The position numbers and the translations under genes are program-made. From Reclinomonas americana ATCC 50394 (taxonomy: Eukaryota; Jakobida; Jakobea; Jakobida), in NCBI GenBank assembly GCA_048213135.1, contig PS015480.1, positions 1 to 61,390 on the forward strand: a stretch of DNA of 61,390 bases, in the 5' to 3' direction. The notes beneath the pieces are model-generated. The model saw only the letters and a list, made by a program, of their open reading frames with translations. It ran no database searches and was not told the origin of the DNA. Of this stretch, positions 1-9,533 are shown one piece after another. The stretch's first letter is position 1. Every line of letters begins with the position of its first letter.

Positions 1-977
1 TCTGTCCTGCCTCACCTGCTTTGTTGTCACTCGCGTCATAGCCCCGCACTACCTGTCTCTCATTCTCTCACCCTCTCTCCCCCACTCTGTTTTCTCTCTC
101 TCTCTCTCGCCTGCCTGCCTCTCCACCTCAGAGTATGTGTCAGGAGAAGGCAAGGGGCGATAGACTCAGATCTGTGAATCAAGGTGAACCCCTGTATCAG
201 TTGTTTTCTCTCTTTTTCCTGTCTCTTCTGTCCTGCCTCACCTGTACTCGCTACCCTTGGTCTTTCTGTCTCTCGCGCCGTCGCCCTCGTCTCTCTCCCC
301 CACTCGCCTTTCTCTCTTTCTCTCTCTCTCTCTCTGTGTCACCTGCCTTGGCCTGTCTCTTCACTTCAGAGTATGTGTCAGGAGAAGGCGCAGGGAGACA
401 GACTCAGATCAATGAATCAAGACGATCTTCTACATCGGTTGTTCTCTCTCTTTCTCTCTCTCTCCCCCTCGTGCTTTGTCTCCCCCATCTCCCTCCCTTG
501 TCTGTCTCTATTTTGTCTCTCTCTCTCTCTTTTTCTCTGTCCTTCTCTCTCTCCTTCTCCCTTTCCACTCTCTTTCGCCTGTCTGTCTCTCCACCACGGT
601 ATATGTGTAAGTGCACGGGTCTCTGTGTGTCAAGGTACACTTCCGTATCTGATGTTGTATCTCTCCTTCGTGCTTTGTCTCCCACATCTTCCCACCTCCA
701 GGATCTGCAATGGATAGGGATTGGGGGCACAGGAAGAGAGAATGAAGGATTCAGACTGCTCGGTGCACCAGTGCAGACGGAATGCAACGAACAAGCCTGA
801 GTGACCTCTCCGTGTGACAAGGAACAAGCCCAGAATTGACCTCCTCTGCGCGAGAGTGAAGAGCTTCCTCTCTCACTCTCTCCCTCTCTCCCTCCCTCCC
901 TCCTACCCACTTTGTCTCCCCATCACCCTTTCTCTCTCTCTCTCTCTCTCCCCAAAACGCTGACGTTACTCGTGCAG
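1..977 (+). repeat. Pyrimidine-rich second intron of the upstream family gene (copy 0)
   Basis: This stretch is C/T-rich simple sequence interrupted by copies of a dispersed intronic unit containing GTATGTGTCAGGAGAAGGC (seen near 132 and 370, with a diverged copy near 600). It ends in a branch-point-like CTGAC (960-964) and the acceptor CGTGCAG at 971-977. By analogy with the complete copies downstream it is intron 2 of a gene whose first exons lie outside the window. The Ser/Leu-rich open frames here have no conserved sequence and I do not call them genes. Confidence 0.6.
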
Positions 978-1478
978 TTGTCCAACGAGCGAGGTCGGTT
1001 CCACATGGCACCCGAGGAACACATGGTGAATGAGTGGATCGACCAGTGCAGGTGTGCTCTTGCCTCCCCCGAGCTCCAGTCGATGCTGGATGCGGATCGC
1101 TCCATACCGTCGCCATTCCCTCTTGTGCAACTCAGCTGCGCTATCGCCTCGCCGAGATTCTATTTGGTGCCTTCATTTGATATGCTGCGCCGCCTCATCG
1201 ACATCCTCGTTGTCGGAGATGACCATCGCATGTACCGGAGCAGACGTCGCAGTCGCTCCTCCGACCTCATGCATCCGCTGGTCAGAATGCTGGCGCCGGG
1301 TGGCGTCATGCGTAGTCTCACGCGTACAACGCTACACCGGGTGCTGCTATTCGAGATCTACCACGTGCTGCTGGCCGACAAGTTGCAGGCCAGCATGGGA
1401 GTGGTGTTGCCGGCCGACTTGTGGATGCAGATTGTGCTGTTTGTTGCGATGCCGATTGTAGATGAAACTGAAGAGTGA
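978..1478 (+). CDS. Ankyrin-family protein, copy 0: terminal exon C only (partial)
   Basis: This is the last exon of a family member whose exons A and B lie left of the window. It begins in phase 0 after an AG acceptor with LSNERGRFHMAPEEHMV and ends at a stop at 1476-1478, giving 166 residues. It carries all family hallmarks: NEWIDQC, a basic YRSRRRSRSS stretch, HPLVRMLAPGGVMR, and the near-invariant C-terminal helices LLFEIYHVLLADKLQASM and GVVLPADLWMQIVLFV. The same exon recurs five more times downstream, always about 0.3-1 kb after an ankyrin exon. The function is not known. The C-terminal helices resemble a SOCS box or the start of an F-box, but this is weak. The 3' flank shares a block (GAGGCTCAAGGTGTCG) with copy 3, indicating a duplicated 3' UTR. 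Confidence 0.75.
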   Translation: MSNERGRFHMAPEEHMVNEWIDQCRCALASPELQSMLDADRSIPSPFPLVQLSCAIASPRFYLVPSFDMLRRLIDILVVGDDHRMYRSRRRSRSSDLMHPLVRMLAPGGVMRSLTRTTLHRVLLFEIYHVLLADKLQASMGVVLPADLWMQIVLFVAMPIVDETEE

Positions 1479-1681
1479 TGCAGACGATACTGAGTGAGGC
1501 TCAAGGTGTCGCAAACACTTTATTCCCCATGTCTACGATTGCATGCCCACGTCGCAGTTCTGATAGAGTCAGTACGAAGCACAACGCTTTTTCATACCAC
1601 AGCATTGCTTCCTGGTTCTTACCCACCAACAGCTCCCCTCTTTGCTTCTTGACAGCGACGAAGTCCACCGTGCGACCGCAC

Positions 1682-1693
1682 GTCCGCCAGGAC
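1682..1693 (+). promoter_or_regulatory. GTCC-N4-GGAC dyad upstream of copy 1
   Basis: This is a 12-nt interrupted palindrome (GTCCGCCAGGAC) ending 38 nt before the ATG at 1732. The same dyad occurs before each of the other four complete family genes. It could be a transcription-factor site near the start point or a 5' UTR element. Confidence 0.5.
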
Positions 1694-1731
1694 ATCGTTC
1701 GTCCTTCCGTCTCCTCCTTCTCCCCTCGCGC

Positions 1732-4700
1732 ATGGCATCACCAGCATCCTCACCACCATCCGCACCTACACCGACACCCTCTGATCTCCTCGACGACCTG
1801 CTTCGCAAGGCCAAGGCAANNNNNNNNNNNNNNNNNNNNNNNNNNNNNNNNNNNNNNNNNNNNNNNNNNNNNNNNNNNNNNNNNNNNNNNNNNNNNNNNN
1901 NNNNNNNNNNNNNNNNNNNNNNNNNNNNNNNNNNNNNNNNNNNNNNNNNNNNNNNNNNNNNNNNNNNNNNNNNNNNNNNNNNNNNNNNNNNNNNNNNNNN
2001 NNNNNNNNNNNNNNNNNNNNNNNNNNNNNNNNNNNNNNNNNNNNNNNNNNNNNNNNNNNNNNNNNNNNNNNNNNNNNNNNNNNNNNNNNNNNNNNNNNNN
2101 NNNNNNNNNNNNNNNNNNNNNNNNNNNNNNNNNNNNNNNNNNNNNNNNNNNNNNNNNNNNNNNNNNNNNNNNNNNNNNNNNNNNNNNNNNNNNNNNNNNN
2201 NNNNNNNNNNNNNNNNNNNNNNNNNNNNNNNNNNNNNNNNNNNNNNNNNNNNNNNNNNNNNNNNNNNNNNNNNNNNNNNNNNNNNNNNNNNNNNNNNNNN
2301 NNNNNNNNNNNNNNNNNNNNNNNNNNNNNNNNNNNNNNNNNNNNNNNNNNNNNNNNNNNNNNNNNNNNNNNNNNNNNNNNNNNNNNNNNNNNNNNNNNNN
2401 NNNNNNNNNNNNNNNNNNNNNNNNNNNNNNNNNNNNNNNNNNNNNNNNNNNNNNNNNNNNNNNNNNNNNNNNNNNNNNNNNNNNNNNNNNNNNNNNNNNN
2501 NNNNNNNNNNNNNNNNNNNNNNNNNNNNNNNNNNNNNNNNNNNNNNNNNNNNNNNNNNNNNNNNNNNNNNNNNNNNNNNNNNTTCCCCTGTTCTCTCTCT
2601 CTATGTTCACACTCCCTTGTATGTGCAGTCCTACTTCTGGCAGGCAAGTGCAGCTGCGTTTCTGGCGCAGGCTGTACGCGGCGTCGTGGATAAGACGGCG
2701 GCTGCATCTTTGTGGGGGTCGTCGACGGAGCAATGGTGGGCGATAACATTCACCCACTGTATGTGGATGGCTCCGGATGATGCCACTGTCAGTGCTCTCT
2801 TCCGTGAGTTGCCGGTCGAGTATGTCGAGACAATGGCCAGGCACTGTCCCTGGTGGCCTATCGCTGCGGTCGTCACTGGTCGACTGCCGATGCTGCTCGA
2901 TACACTGCGCGCACGAGCCCAACTCGAGGATGGTCCGCTGCTTGAAAGAACCATGAACCCCGAGGCGCTCGACGTGGCACTGCGGGCGGCTGTGAGCTTG
3001 TCCCAGGGCCCTACCATTCGTTACCTGGGCGGCCTCGGTCTTCCAACAGTCGAGGTCGATGCCGAACTCCTCAGATTTACATTGTTCAGGTGCGTGCGCC
3101 ACTGCATGATCTGCAAAAAGGATGCCGTCCTCCGCGACCTGCGTGAGTCGTGGCCGCTGGACGACTTGGAGGAGAGTGCGCGTCTCGAACTGGCGGCCAC
3201 CACCAACGACGTGGAGACGGTGCGGCGGCTGCTAGACGAAGGTGTCGCCGACCCGGCCGTTGCCGACAATTTGCCGTTGCGACAGGCAGCATTCTGTGGC
3301 CACACGGAGGTGGTGGCTGCGCTGCTCGCTGACGATCGAGTGCACCCGGAACAGCACGACAACGTGGCCCTGCTGTATGCGTGCGTGAATGGGCAAGTGG
3401 AAGTTGTGTCGCTGCTGCTGGCGCGAGATGAGGTGGTGCAGGTTGACGGTTATGAATTTAAAGACAGCTGGGAGTATTGTCATGCACTGGCGGATGCAGA
3501 TGCGCAAGTTGTGGACACTGCCGTCGATGATGATATGACGATTCGGTATGATTTCACTTACGGGCTGCCGACTTGGCCGCTCGAGATCGCAGTGCAGTTG
3601 AATTACCGCGCGATGGTTCGGATGCTGCTGCGGGACTACTCCCTGTACGTTGCACGCGACGCCGTCGAATTGGCGGGCCTCTTGTCCGTTATCGGGGACG
3701 AAGACGTGCTGCGGGCATTGTTGGACAATCGTCGGATCTGGAAGGGAGTTCTTTCGAGCAAGCAAGCTGTCAGGTGCATCTTGCGTTGTCAGCTGCCGCT
3801 GTCGATCAAGGTGCCATGTCTGTTGGAGTACCCGCAATACGGGAAGTTTGTGGAGATCGGCATACTCATCGAGTGCCTCTTGGAATGCTTGGCGTCTAGT
3901 AAGCTCCTGCAAGTGCACGTGGAATCCGTGGTGACCGCAGTGCATGTTGAGGCCGACAGCCGTGGTTTATGGGAAGTCGTGCTTGAAAACTTGCTAGAGA
4001 ACAAGATGGACGATACACACGTGTCGTCAGTGCGGCTCCTGCTGTCGCTGCCATGTGCTCGGCCGGTGGCAAACCTTCGTTTTTTCAAGTTGGCAATGGC
4101 GAGGGCCCTTCACTTTAGTCGGCGGGATCGGCATCTGGAGCTCAACGACTACCGCCTCGCGCACCCTGAGGTACTGGCCTTGTTATGCCTGACCGGTGCA
4201 GAGGTGCCAAAGGTCTGTGTGTGAAGAAGGGAGACTGCGTGTGAGAGAAGACGCGTCATTTGTTTGCTATCCCTCTCTCTTCCTCTGAGAGAAAGAGAGA
4301 GAGAGTGTGTGTATTCATGTGAGAGGGGGAGGCACAGATCAAGGAAACAAGGTCAGCATGTTGCTTGTTCTCTCATGTTGGCCTGCCTCATCTTTTCTCG
4401 CCCGATTCTATTCCTTTTTTCTCGCATCATTGCCCGTCTCCGCGTGTCTGTTATTCTCCCCTCACTCTCCCCACCTCTCTTTCCCCCCTCCTCTCTCTCT
4501 CTCGCCTGCCTGCCTCTCCACCTCAGAGTATGTGTCAGGAGAAGATAAACTTTATATCAGTTTACTTGTTCTCTCTCCTTCTCTCTCTTTTGTTTGTCTC
4601 TCATTCTCTCCCCCACTTTCCCCCACTCTCTCACCTGTCTGTCTCTCCATCTCGGTGTATGTGCATGTACGTACGCTGGTCGCTGTATATGTCAGGAGAA

Positions 4701-5600
4701 GGCAAAGGGAGACAATACATCAAGGTGAAATTGTGTATCAGTTGTTTTTTTGCACTCTCTCCTTCCCACTTTGTCTCCCCCATCTCCCTCTCTTGTTGGT
4801 CTCCATTCTGCCTCTCTCTTTCTCTCTCTCTCTCTCTATCTCAGTCTCTCCTTTTCTCTCTCTCTCTTTCTCTCTCTCTCCCTCTGTCTCTCTCCTTCCC
4901 ACTTTGTCCCCCCCCCATCTCCCACTCTTGTCTGTCCTTTTCTGCCACTCTCTCCCTCCCGCTTTCCCACTTTGTCTCCCCAATCTCCCGCTCTTGTCTG
5001 TCTTTTTTCTGCCTCCCTCGCCCTCTTTTTCTTTCTTTCCTTCTCCCTTTCCGCTCTCTCACTCTCCCTCTGTCCTGGGGATCACTGACATTACTCGTGC
5101 AGTTGACGTACGAGCATTGTCGGCTCCCTACGGGCCCCGAGGAACATATGGTGAATGAGTGGACGGACCAGTGCAAGTGTGCCCTCGCCTCCCCCGAACT
5201 CCGGCCGATGCTGGATATGTCGTTGCCCTTCCCCCTGGTTCAACTCAGCTGCATCATTGCCCCACCGAGACGCCATTCGGCGCCTTCGCGCGACGTGCTG
5301 CATCGTCTGATCGACGATCTTATCTCTGGAGATGCCGATCGCACGTACCGAAGCGACCGTCGCTCCTCCCATCTCGGGTCGCCACTGGCCATAATGCTGG
5401 CGCCTGGTGGCGTTTTGCGTGGATTTGCGCGTGCAACGCTGCACCGGGTGCTCCTGTTCGAGATCTACCATGTTCTGTTGGCCGACAAATTGCAGGCCAG
5501 TATGGGGGTGGTGTTGCCGTCCGACATGTGGATGCAGATCGTGCTGTTTGTTGAGATGCCGTGGCCGAGTGCAGAGAGTGATGACGACGATGTATACTAG
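1732..5600 (+). CDS. Ankyrin-repeat family protein, copy 1 (interrupted by assembly gap)
   Basis: The inferred structure is exon A from the ATG at 1732 (cut by the N gap at 1820), exon B at 2629-4212 and exon C at 5103-5600, all in phase 0. The N-terminus is Pro/Ser-rich and leads into SDLLDDLLRKAKA. Exon B (528 aa) contains a conserved block with HCPWWPIAAVVTGRLP, a Cys/His cluster CVRHCMICKK, then two clear ankyrin repeats (around DVETVRRLLDEGVADPAVAD and GHTEVVAALLADDRVHPE) and further degenerate ones. Exon C (165 aa) is the family C-terminal module. The donor of intron 2 is GTCTGT; the acceptor follows a CACTGAC branch-point-like motif. Ankyrin repeats indicate a protein-binding scaffold; partner and location are unknown. 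No signal peptide or membrane helix is evident in the part seen. Confidence 0.7.
1820..2582. other. Assembly gap (763 N)
   Basis: This gap removes the end of exon A and nearly all of intron 1 of copy 1. By comparison with copies 2 and 3 it should hold about 45 codons plus a CT-rich intron. Confidence 0.95.
4213..5102 (+). repeat. Intron 2 of copy 1: purine-rich head, pyrimidine-rich tail
   Basis: The first about 140 nt are GA-rich and the rest is CT-rich. Two diverged copies of the dispersed unit with TATGTGTCAGGAGAAG lie near 4530 and 4690. It ends CACTGACATTACTCGTGCAG, combining a branch-point-like sequence and the acceptor. Confidence 0.6.
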
Positions 5601-5810
5601 GGCTCAAAATAATGAACATTCTTCACCGTGGACTCCTCGCAACAACCTCTCGCTCATAACTGAATCCAGGTTCCTCTTCAGCATCACAGACAGCAGAGTG
5701 CGGTGATGGAGGCAATTGCACGCTACAAAGCAAAATACCTTGCAGCTGTTTGACACTGCTTTCGCCTCGTCGCAAGCTCCCCTCCTCGCCCCACAGCGAC
5801 GTTCCTGGGT

Positions 5811-5822
5811 GTCCACCAGGAC
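5811..5822 (+). promoter_or_regulatory. GTCC-N4-GGAC dyad upstream of copy 2
   Basis: The element is GTCCACCAGGAC, ending 29 nt before the ATG at 5852 and preceded by CAGCGACGTT, which is also seen before copies 3 and 4. Confidence 0.5.
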
Positions 5823-5851
5823 AACGTTCCTTTCCACCTCTGCCCGCTCGC

Positions 5852-6218
5852 ATGGCATCATCCTCATCTCCACCCGCGCCTGTGCCCACACCTTCCGATC
5901 TCCTCGACGACCTGCTTCGCAAGGCCAAGGCAATCAAGGAAACATGCGACAACGTACAAGAGCGCTCCTCAGATTTCGAGATCTCATCGTGGGAGGCGTA
6001 TGAAGTGTTGTGTCGCGATGCTGGAGTGGAGCCGAAGCCACCGCCAGCCAAACTCAATATACCGGTGCGTCTGTGAGTGAGTGAGTGAGTGAGTGTGTGC
6101 GTGTTTGTTCATGTCTCTCTCTGTGTGCANNNNNNNNNNNNNNNNNNNNNNNNNNCTCTATCTAGCTCTCTCTCTCTCTCTCTCTATCTTGCTCTATTTC
6201 TCATCTTGCTCTCTCCTA

Positions 6219-6253
<35 letters not shown>

Positions 6254-8425
6254 CCTTCTGTGCCTTCCTCATGTGTGTGTTCCTGCATATGCAGGGTGAG
6301 CTGCGGGGTTCAGCTGCAGCTGCGTTTCTGACGCAGGCTGTACGCGGCGTCGTGGATAAGACGGCGGCTGTATCATTCTGGGGGCCGTTGACGAAGCATG
6401 TGTGGGCGAAAGTATTCACCCACTGTGTGTGGATGGTTCCGGATGAGGCCACTGTCAGTGCTCTCTTCCATGCGTTCCCGGTCGAGTATTTCGATGCATT
6501 GGACGAATACTGTCCCTGGTGGCCTGTCGCTGCAGTCGTCACTGGCCGACTGCCTGCGCTACTGGACGGATGGCGCGCACGAGCCCAACTCGAGGATGCT
6601 CCACGACGGAAGCCGTCAATGTACTTCGAGGAGGTCGACCTGGCGTTGCGAGCGGCTGTGAGCGTGTCCGATGGCCTTGCCATTCGTTACCTGGGCGGCC
6701 TCAGTCCGCCGACTGTCGGCGTCAATCCCGAACTCCTCAGGTTTATATTGTTCAAGTGCGTGCGCCACTGCATGATCTGCAAGAAGGAGACCGTCCTCAA
6801 CGACCTGCGTGAGTCGTGGCCGCTGGACGACTTGGAGGAGAGTGCGCGACTCGAGTTGGCGGCCACCACTAACGACGTGGAGACGATGCGGCGGCTGCTG
6901 GGCGAAGGCGTCGCCGATCCTGCCGTGGCCGAAAATTTGCCGCTGCAACAGGCAGCGTATCGTGGCCACACAGAGGTGGTGGCTGCGCTGCTCGCTGACG
7001 ATCGAGTGCACCCGGAACGGCCGCATAACGTGCCTTTACTGTATGCATGTTTCAGGGGCCACGTGGATGTTGTGTCGTTGCTGCTGGCGAGAGACGAGGT
7101 CGTTGCGGGCGACGGAACGGGAAGGTTGTTCACTTTCGACTCCTGGGACTGTAATGGCACATGTCTACCGGCAACTGCCGATGAGCAAGTGGTGGACACT
7201 TTTGTAGGCTATAACGGCTACCTCGCCCACTTTTTGGGTGAGGATGAGCGTCCCATGGCCAGGTGGCCGCTGTGGATTGCAGTGCGGTTGAATCGCAGTG
7301 CCCTGGTTCGAATGCTGCTGCAGCGAGACGTGCCGCACCATCCACGCGGGGCTGCGTGGCTGAGGAACGTTCTGTCTCTCATTCGTAGCAAAGACGTGCT
7401 GCGGGCCTTTTTGGACAATCCTCGTTTCTGGGAGGGAGTTCTTGAGGACAAGGAGGCTATCGAGTGCGTTTTTGATTGTAGCCTTCCATTGTCGATCACG
7501 ATGCCGTGTCTATTGGAGTATCCGAAATACGCGACATTTGTCGACATCGGTGATCTCGTCGGCACTATTATGGACTGCTTCGAGGATGGAGAGGACTTTA
7601 ATGTGTCGCCGGAATCCGTGGTGAATGCAGTGCATGCGGAGGCCGAGAACCGCGGTGAATGGGATGATGTTCTTGATGTTGTACTTGATCACATCGTGGA
7701 CTACATTCACGTGCCGTCACTGTGGCTCCTTTTGGCCGTGCCTTGCGTGCAGCCGCGAATTGGAGACCCCGTCTTCGAGGAGGCACTGGAGACAGCTCTC
7801 CGAGCTTGTCGAAAGGAATTCGGTGCCGACAGTCCACATCTCACGCACCCGCACGGACTGGCCTTGCTGTGCCTGGCAGGTGCCAAGATGCCCCGGGTTC
7901 GTGGAAATGAGGGGAAGGGAAAGAGACGCGGATTAGGTCAATCTCATTCCTGTCTCTCTCTGTCCTGCCTCTCGATCCCCTCCTGTTCTCGCCCCCTCTT
8001 TCTTTCTTGTCTCTCGCGTCATCACCCCTGCCTCTCTCCTCTCCTCTCGCCTGTCTGTCTCTCTACCTCGGAGTGTGTGCATGCAAGGTTTGTGTGTGAG
8101 AAGAAGGGAGGGAGAGTGAGACTCAGTATAAAGAAACAAGATTCAGCTTCGGTTGTTCTCTCATTTCTGTGTCTCTCTTTCGTGCCTCATCTGTCTCGCC
8201 CCCTCGCGCCTGTCTGTCTCTCCACCTCGGAGTATGTGTAAGTGCGCGGGTCGCTGTGTGTGTGTGTGTGTGTGTGTGTGAGGAGAAGTGAGATGCAGAG
8301 AGACTCATGAGCTCCTATCAACGAAGCATGGTTCAGCTTAATCAGTTGGTTGTCTCTCTCTCTCTTCTCTCTTCGTCTCCCCCATGTCACTCTCTTGTCT
8401 GTTTCTTTCTGCCGCAGTCACTCTC

Positions 8426-8485
<60 letters not shown>

Positions 8486-9007
8486 GATCACTGACGTTGC
8501 TCTGTCGTGCAGTTGACCAACCAGCGGGATCGGTTCCACATGGTACCCGAGGAACACATGGTGAATGAGTGGATCGACCAGAGCGAGTGTGCTCTTGCCT
8601 CTGGCGAGTTTAGGCAGATGATGGACAAGTCGTCTCAGTTATCCCTGGTGCAACTCGGCTGCGCCATTGCACCACCAATAGCCGATGTGGCGCCGTCGTG
8701 TGACATGCTGCGCCGCCTGATCGACATTCTCGTTGTCGGAGATGCCGATCGCTTGTACCGCAGCGATCGTCGCCGTCGCTGCTCCAGTCTCGTGTCGCCG
8801 CTGGTCAGAATGCTGGCGCCGGGAGGCGTCCTGCGTAGTGTCTCGCGCGAGACGCTGCACCGGCTGCTGTTGTTCGAGATCTACCATGTTCTGCTGGCCG
8901 ACAAATTGCAGGCCAGCATGGGGGTGGTGTTGCCGTCCGACTTGTGGATGCAGATCGTGCTGTTTGTCAAGATGAGGATCTGGAGTGAGGAGAGCGATGA
9001 CGAATAA
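5852..9007 (+). CDS. Ankyrin-repeat family protein, copy 2 (complete)
   Basis: Exons are 5852-6064 (71 aa), 6295-7896 (534 aa) and 8513-9007 (164 aa plus stop), joined in phase 0 to give about 769 residues. Exon A is Ser/Pro-rich, then a helix SDLLDDLLRKAKAIKETC. Exon B has the family block HCVWMVPDEATV, CPWWPVAAVVTGRLPALL, the Cys/His cluster CVRHCMICKK, two well-formed ankyrin repeats (GHTEVVAALLADDRVHPE; GHVDVVSLLLARDEVV) and later degenerate ankyrin-like helices with DVLRAFLDNPRFWEGVLE. Exon C ends with the conserved helices and an acidic EESDDE tail. Long stretches are almost identical to copies 1 and 3, indicating recent duplication or gene conversion. Function is unknown; a scaffold or substrate-adaptor role is inferred from ankyrin repeats plus the SOCS/F-box-like tail. 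Confidence 0.75.
6065..6294 (+). repeat. Intron 1 of copy 2 with (GTGA)n donor-like repeats and CT tract
   Basis: The donor GTGCGT is followed directly by a GTGAGTGAGTGAGTGAG array, each unit matching a consensus donor. A 26-N gap (6130-6155) and CT repeats follow, up to the acceptor ATATGCAG at 6287-6294. Confidence 0.6.
7897..8512 (+). repeat. Intron 2 of copy 2: dispersed intronic unit, (GT)n and (CT)n
   Basis: The donor is GTTCGT. Two diverged copies of the CTCGGAGTRTGTG unit occur near 8070 and 8230, the second running into a (TG)n tract. (CT)n follows, then CACTGACGTTGCTCTGTCGTGCAG in two adjoining parts (branch-point-like motif, then acceptor). Confidence 0.6.
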
Positions 9008-9136
9008 CTCATGTAAAGGGTCTTTTGAGGTCAGTCTGATAGAGGCAACTGCATGCTTCAAAGCACAAGCTCATTGGAACTGCTTCCTTGCCTCGCCGCA
9101 AAACTCCCCTCTCCGCACAGCGACGTTGAGAGGTGC

Positions 9137-9148
9137 GTCCACCAGGAC
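9137..9148 (+). promoter_or_regulatory. GTCC-N4-GGAC dyad upstream of copy 3
   Basis: The element is GTCCACCAGGAC, ending 19 nt before the ATG at 9168. Confidence 0.5.
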
Positions 9149-9167
9149 ATTCGCTCTCCTCTCGCGC

Positions 9168-9449
9168 ATGTCATCACCGTCACCAGCACCCACACCGCCT
9201 GTGCTGGATCCTTCCGACGTCCTCGACGACCTGGTCCGCAAGGCCAACGCGATCAAGGAAACATGCGGCAACGTGAAGCACCTCGAGCTCTACTCAGATT
9301 TCGGGGTCTCTGCGTGGGAGGTGCATGAAGTGTTGTGTCGCGATGCTGGAGTGGAGCCAGAGCATCCGCGTGTAAAACTCTATATACCGGTGTGTTTGTG
9401 AGTGAGTGAGTGAGTGAGTGAGTGAGTGCNNNNNNNNNNNNNNNNNNNN

Positions 9450-9533
<84 letters not shown>

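Noticed and set aside
135-800. Long Ser/Leu/Phe-rich open frames on the + strand (also 4307-5600, 9640-10550, 15795-16420, 20406-20700)
   Set aside because: They are translations of CT-rich simple sequence in introns, with no conserved residues between copies. In-frame continuation into the real exon C is fortuitous; the shared acceptor and protein alignment start later.
1642-4224. A single 860-residue frame across the 763-N gap
   Set aside because: Frame continuity through N is meaningless. Comparison with copies 2-5 requires an intron in the gap and a fresh exon at 2629.
6075-6097. Telomere-like repeat
   Set aside because: GTGA units are few, internal, in an intron, and occur in the same place in copies 2 and 3.
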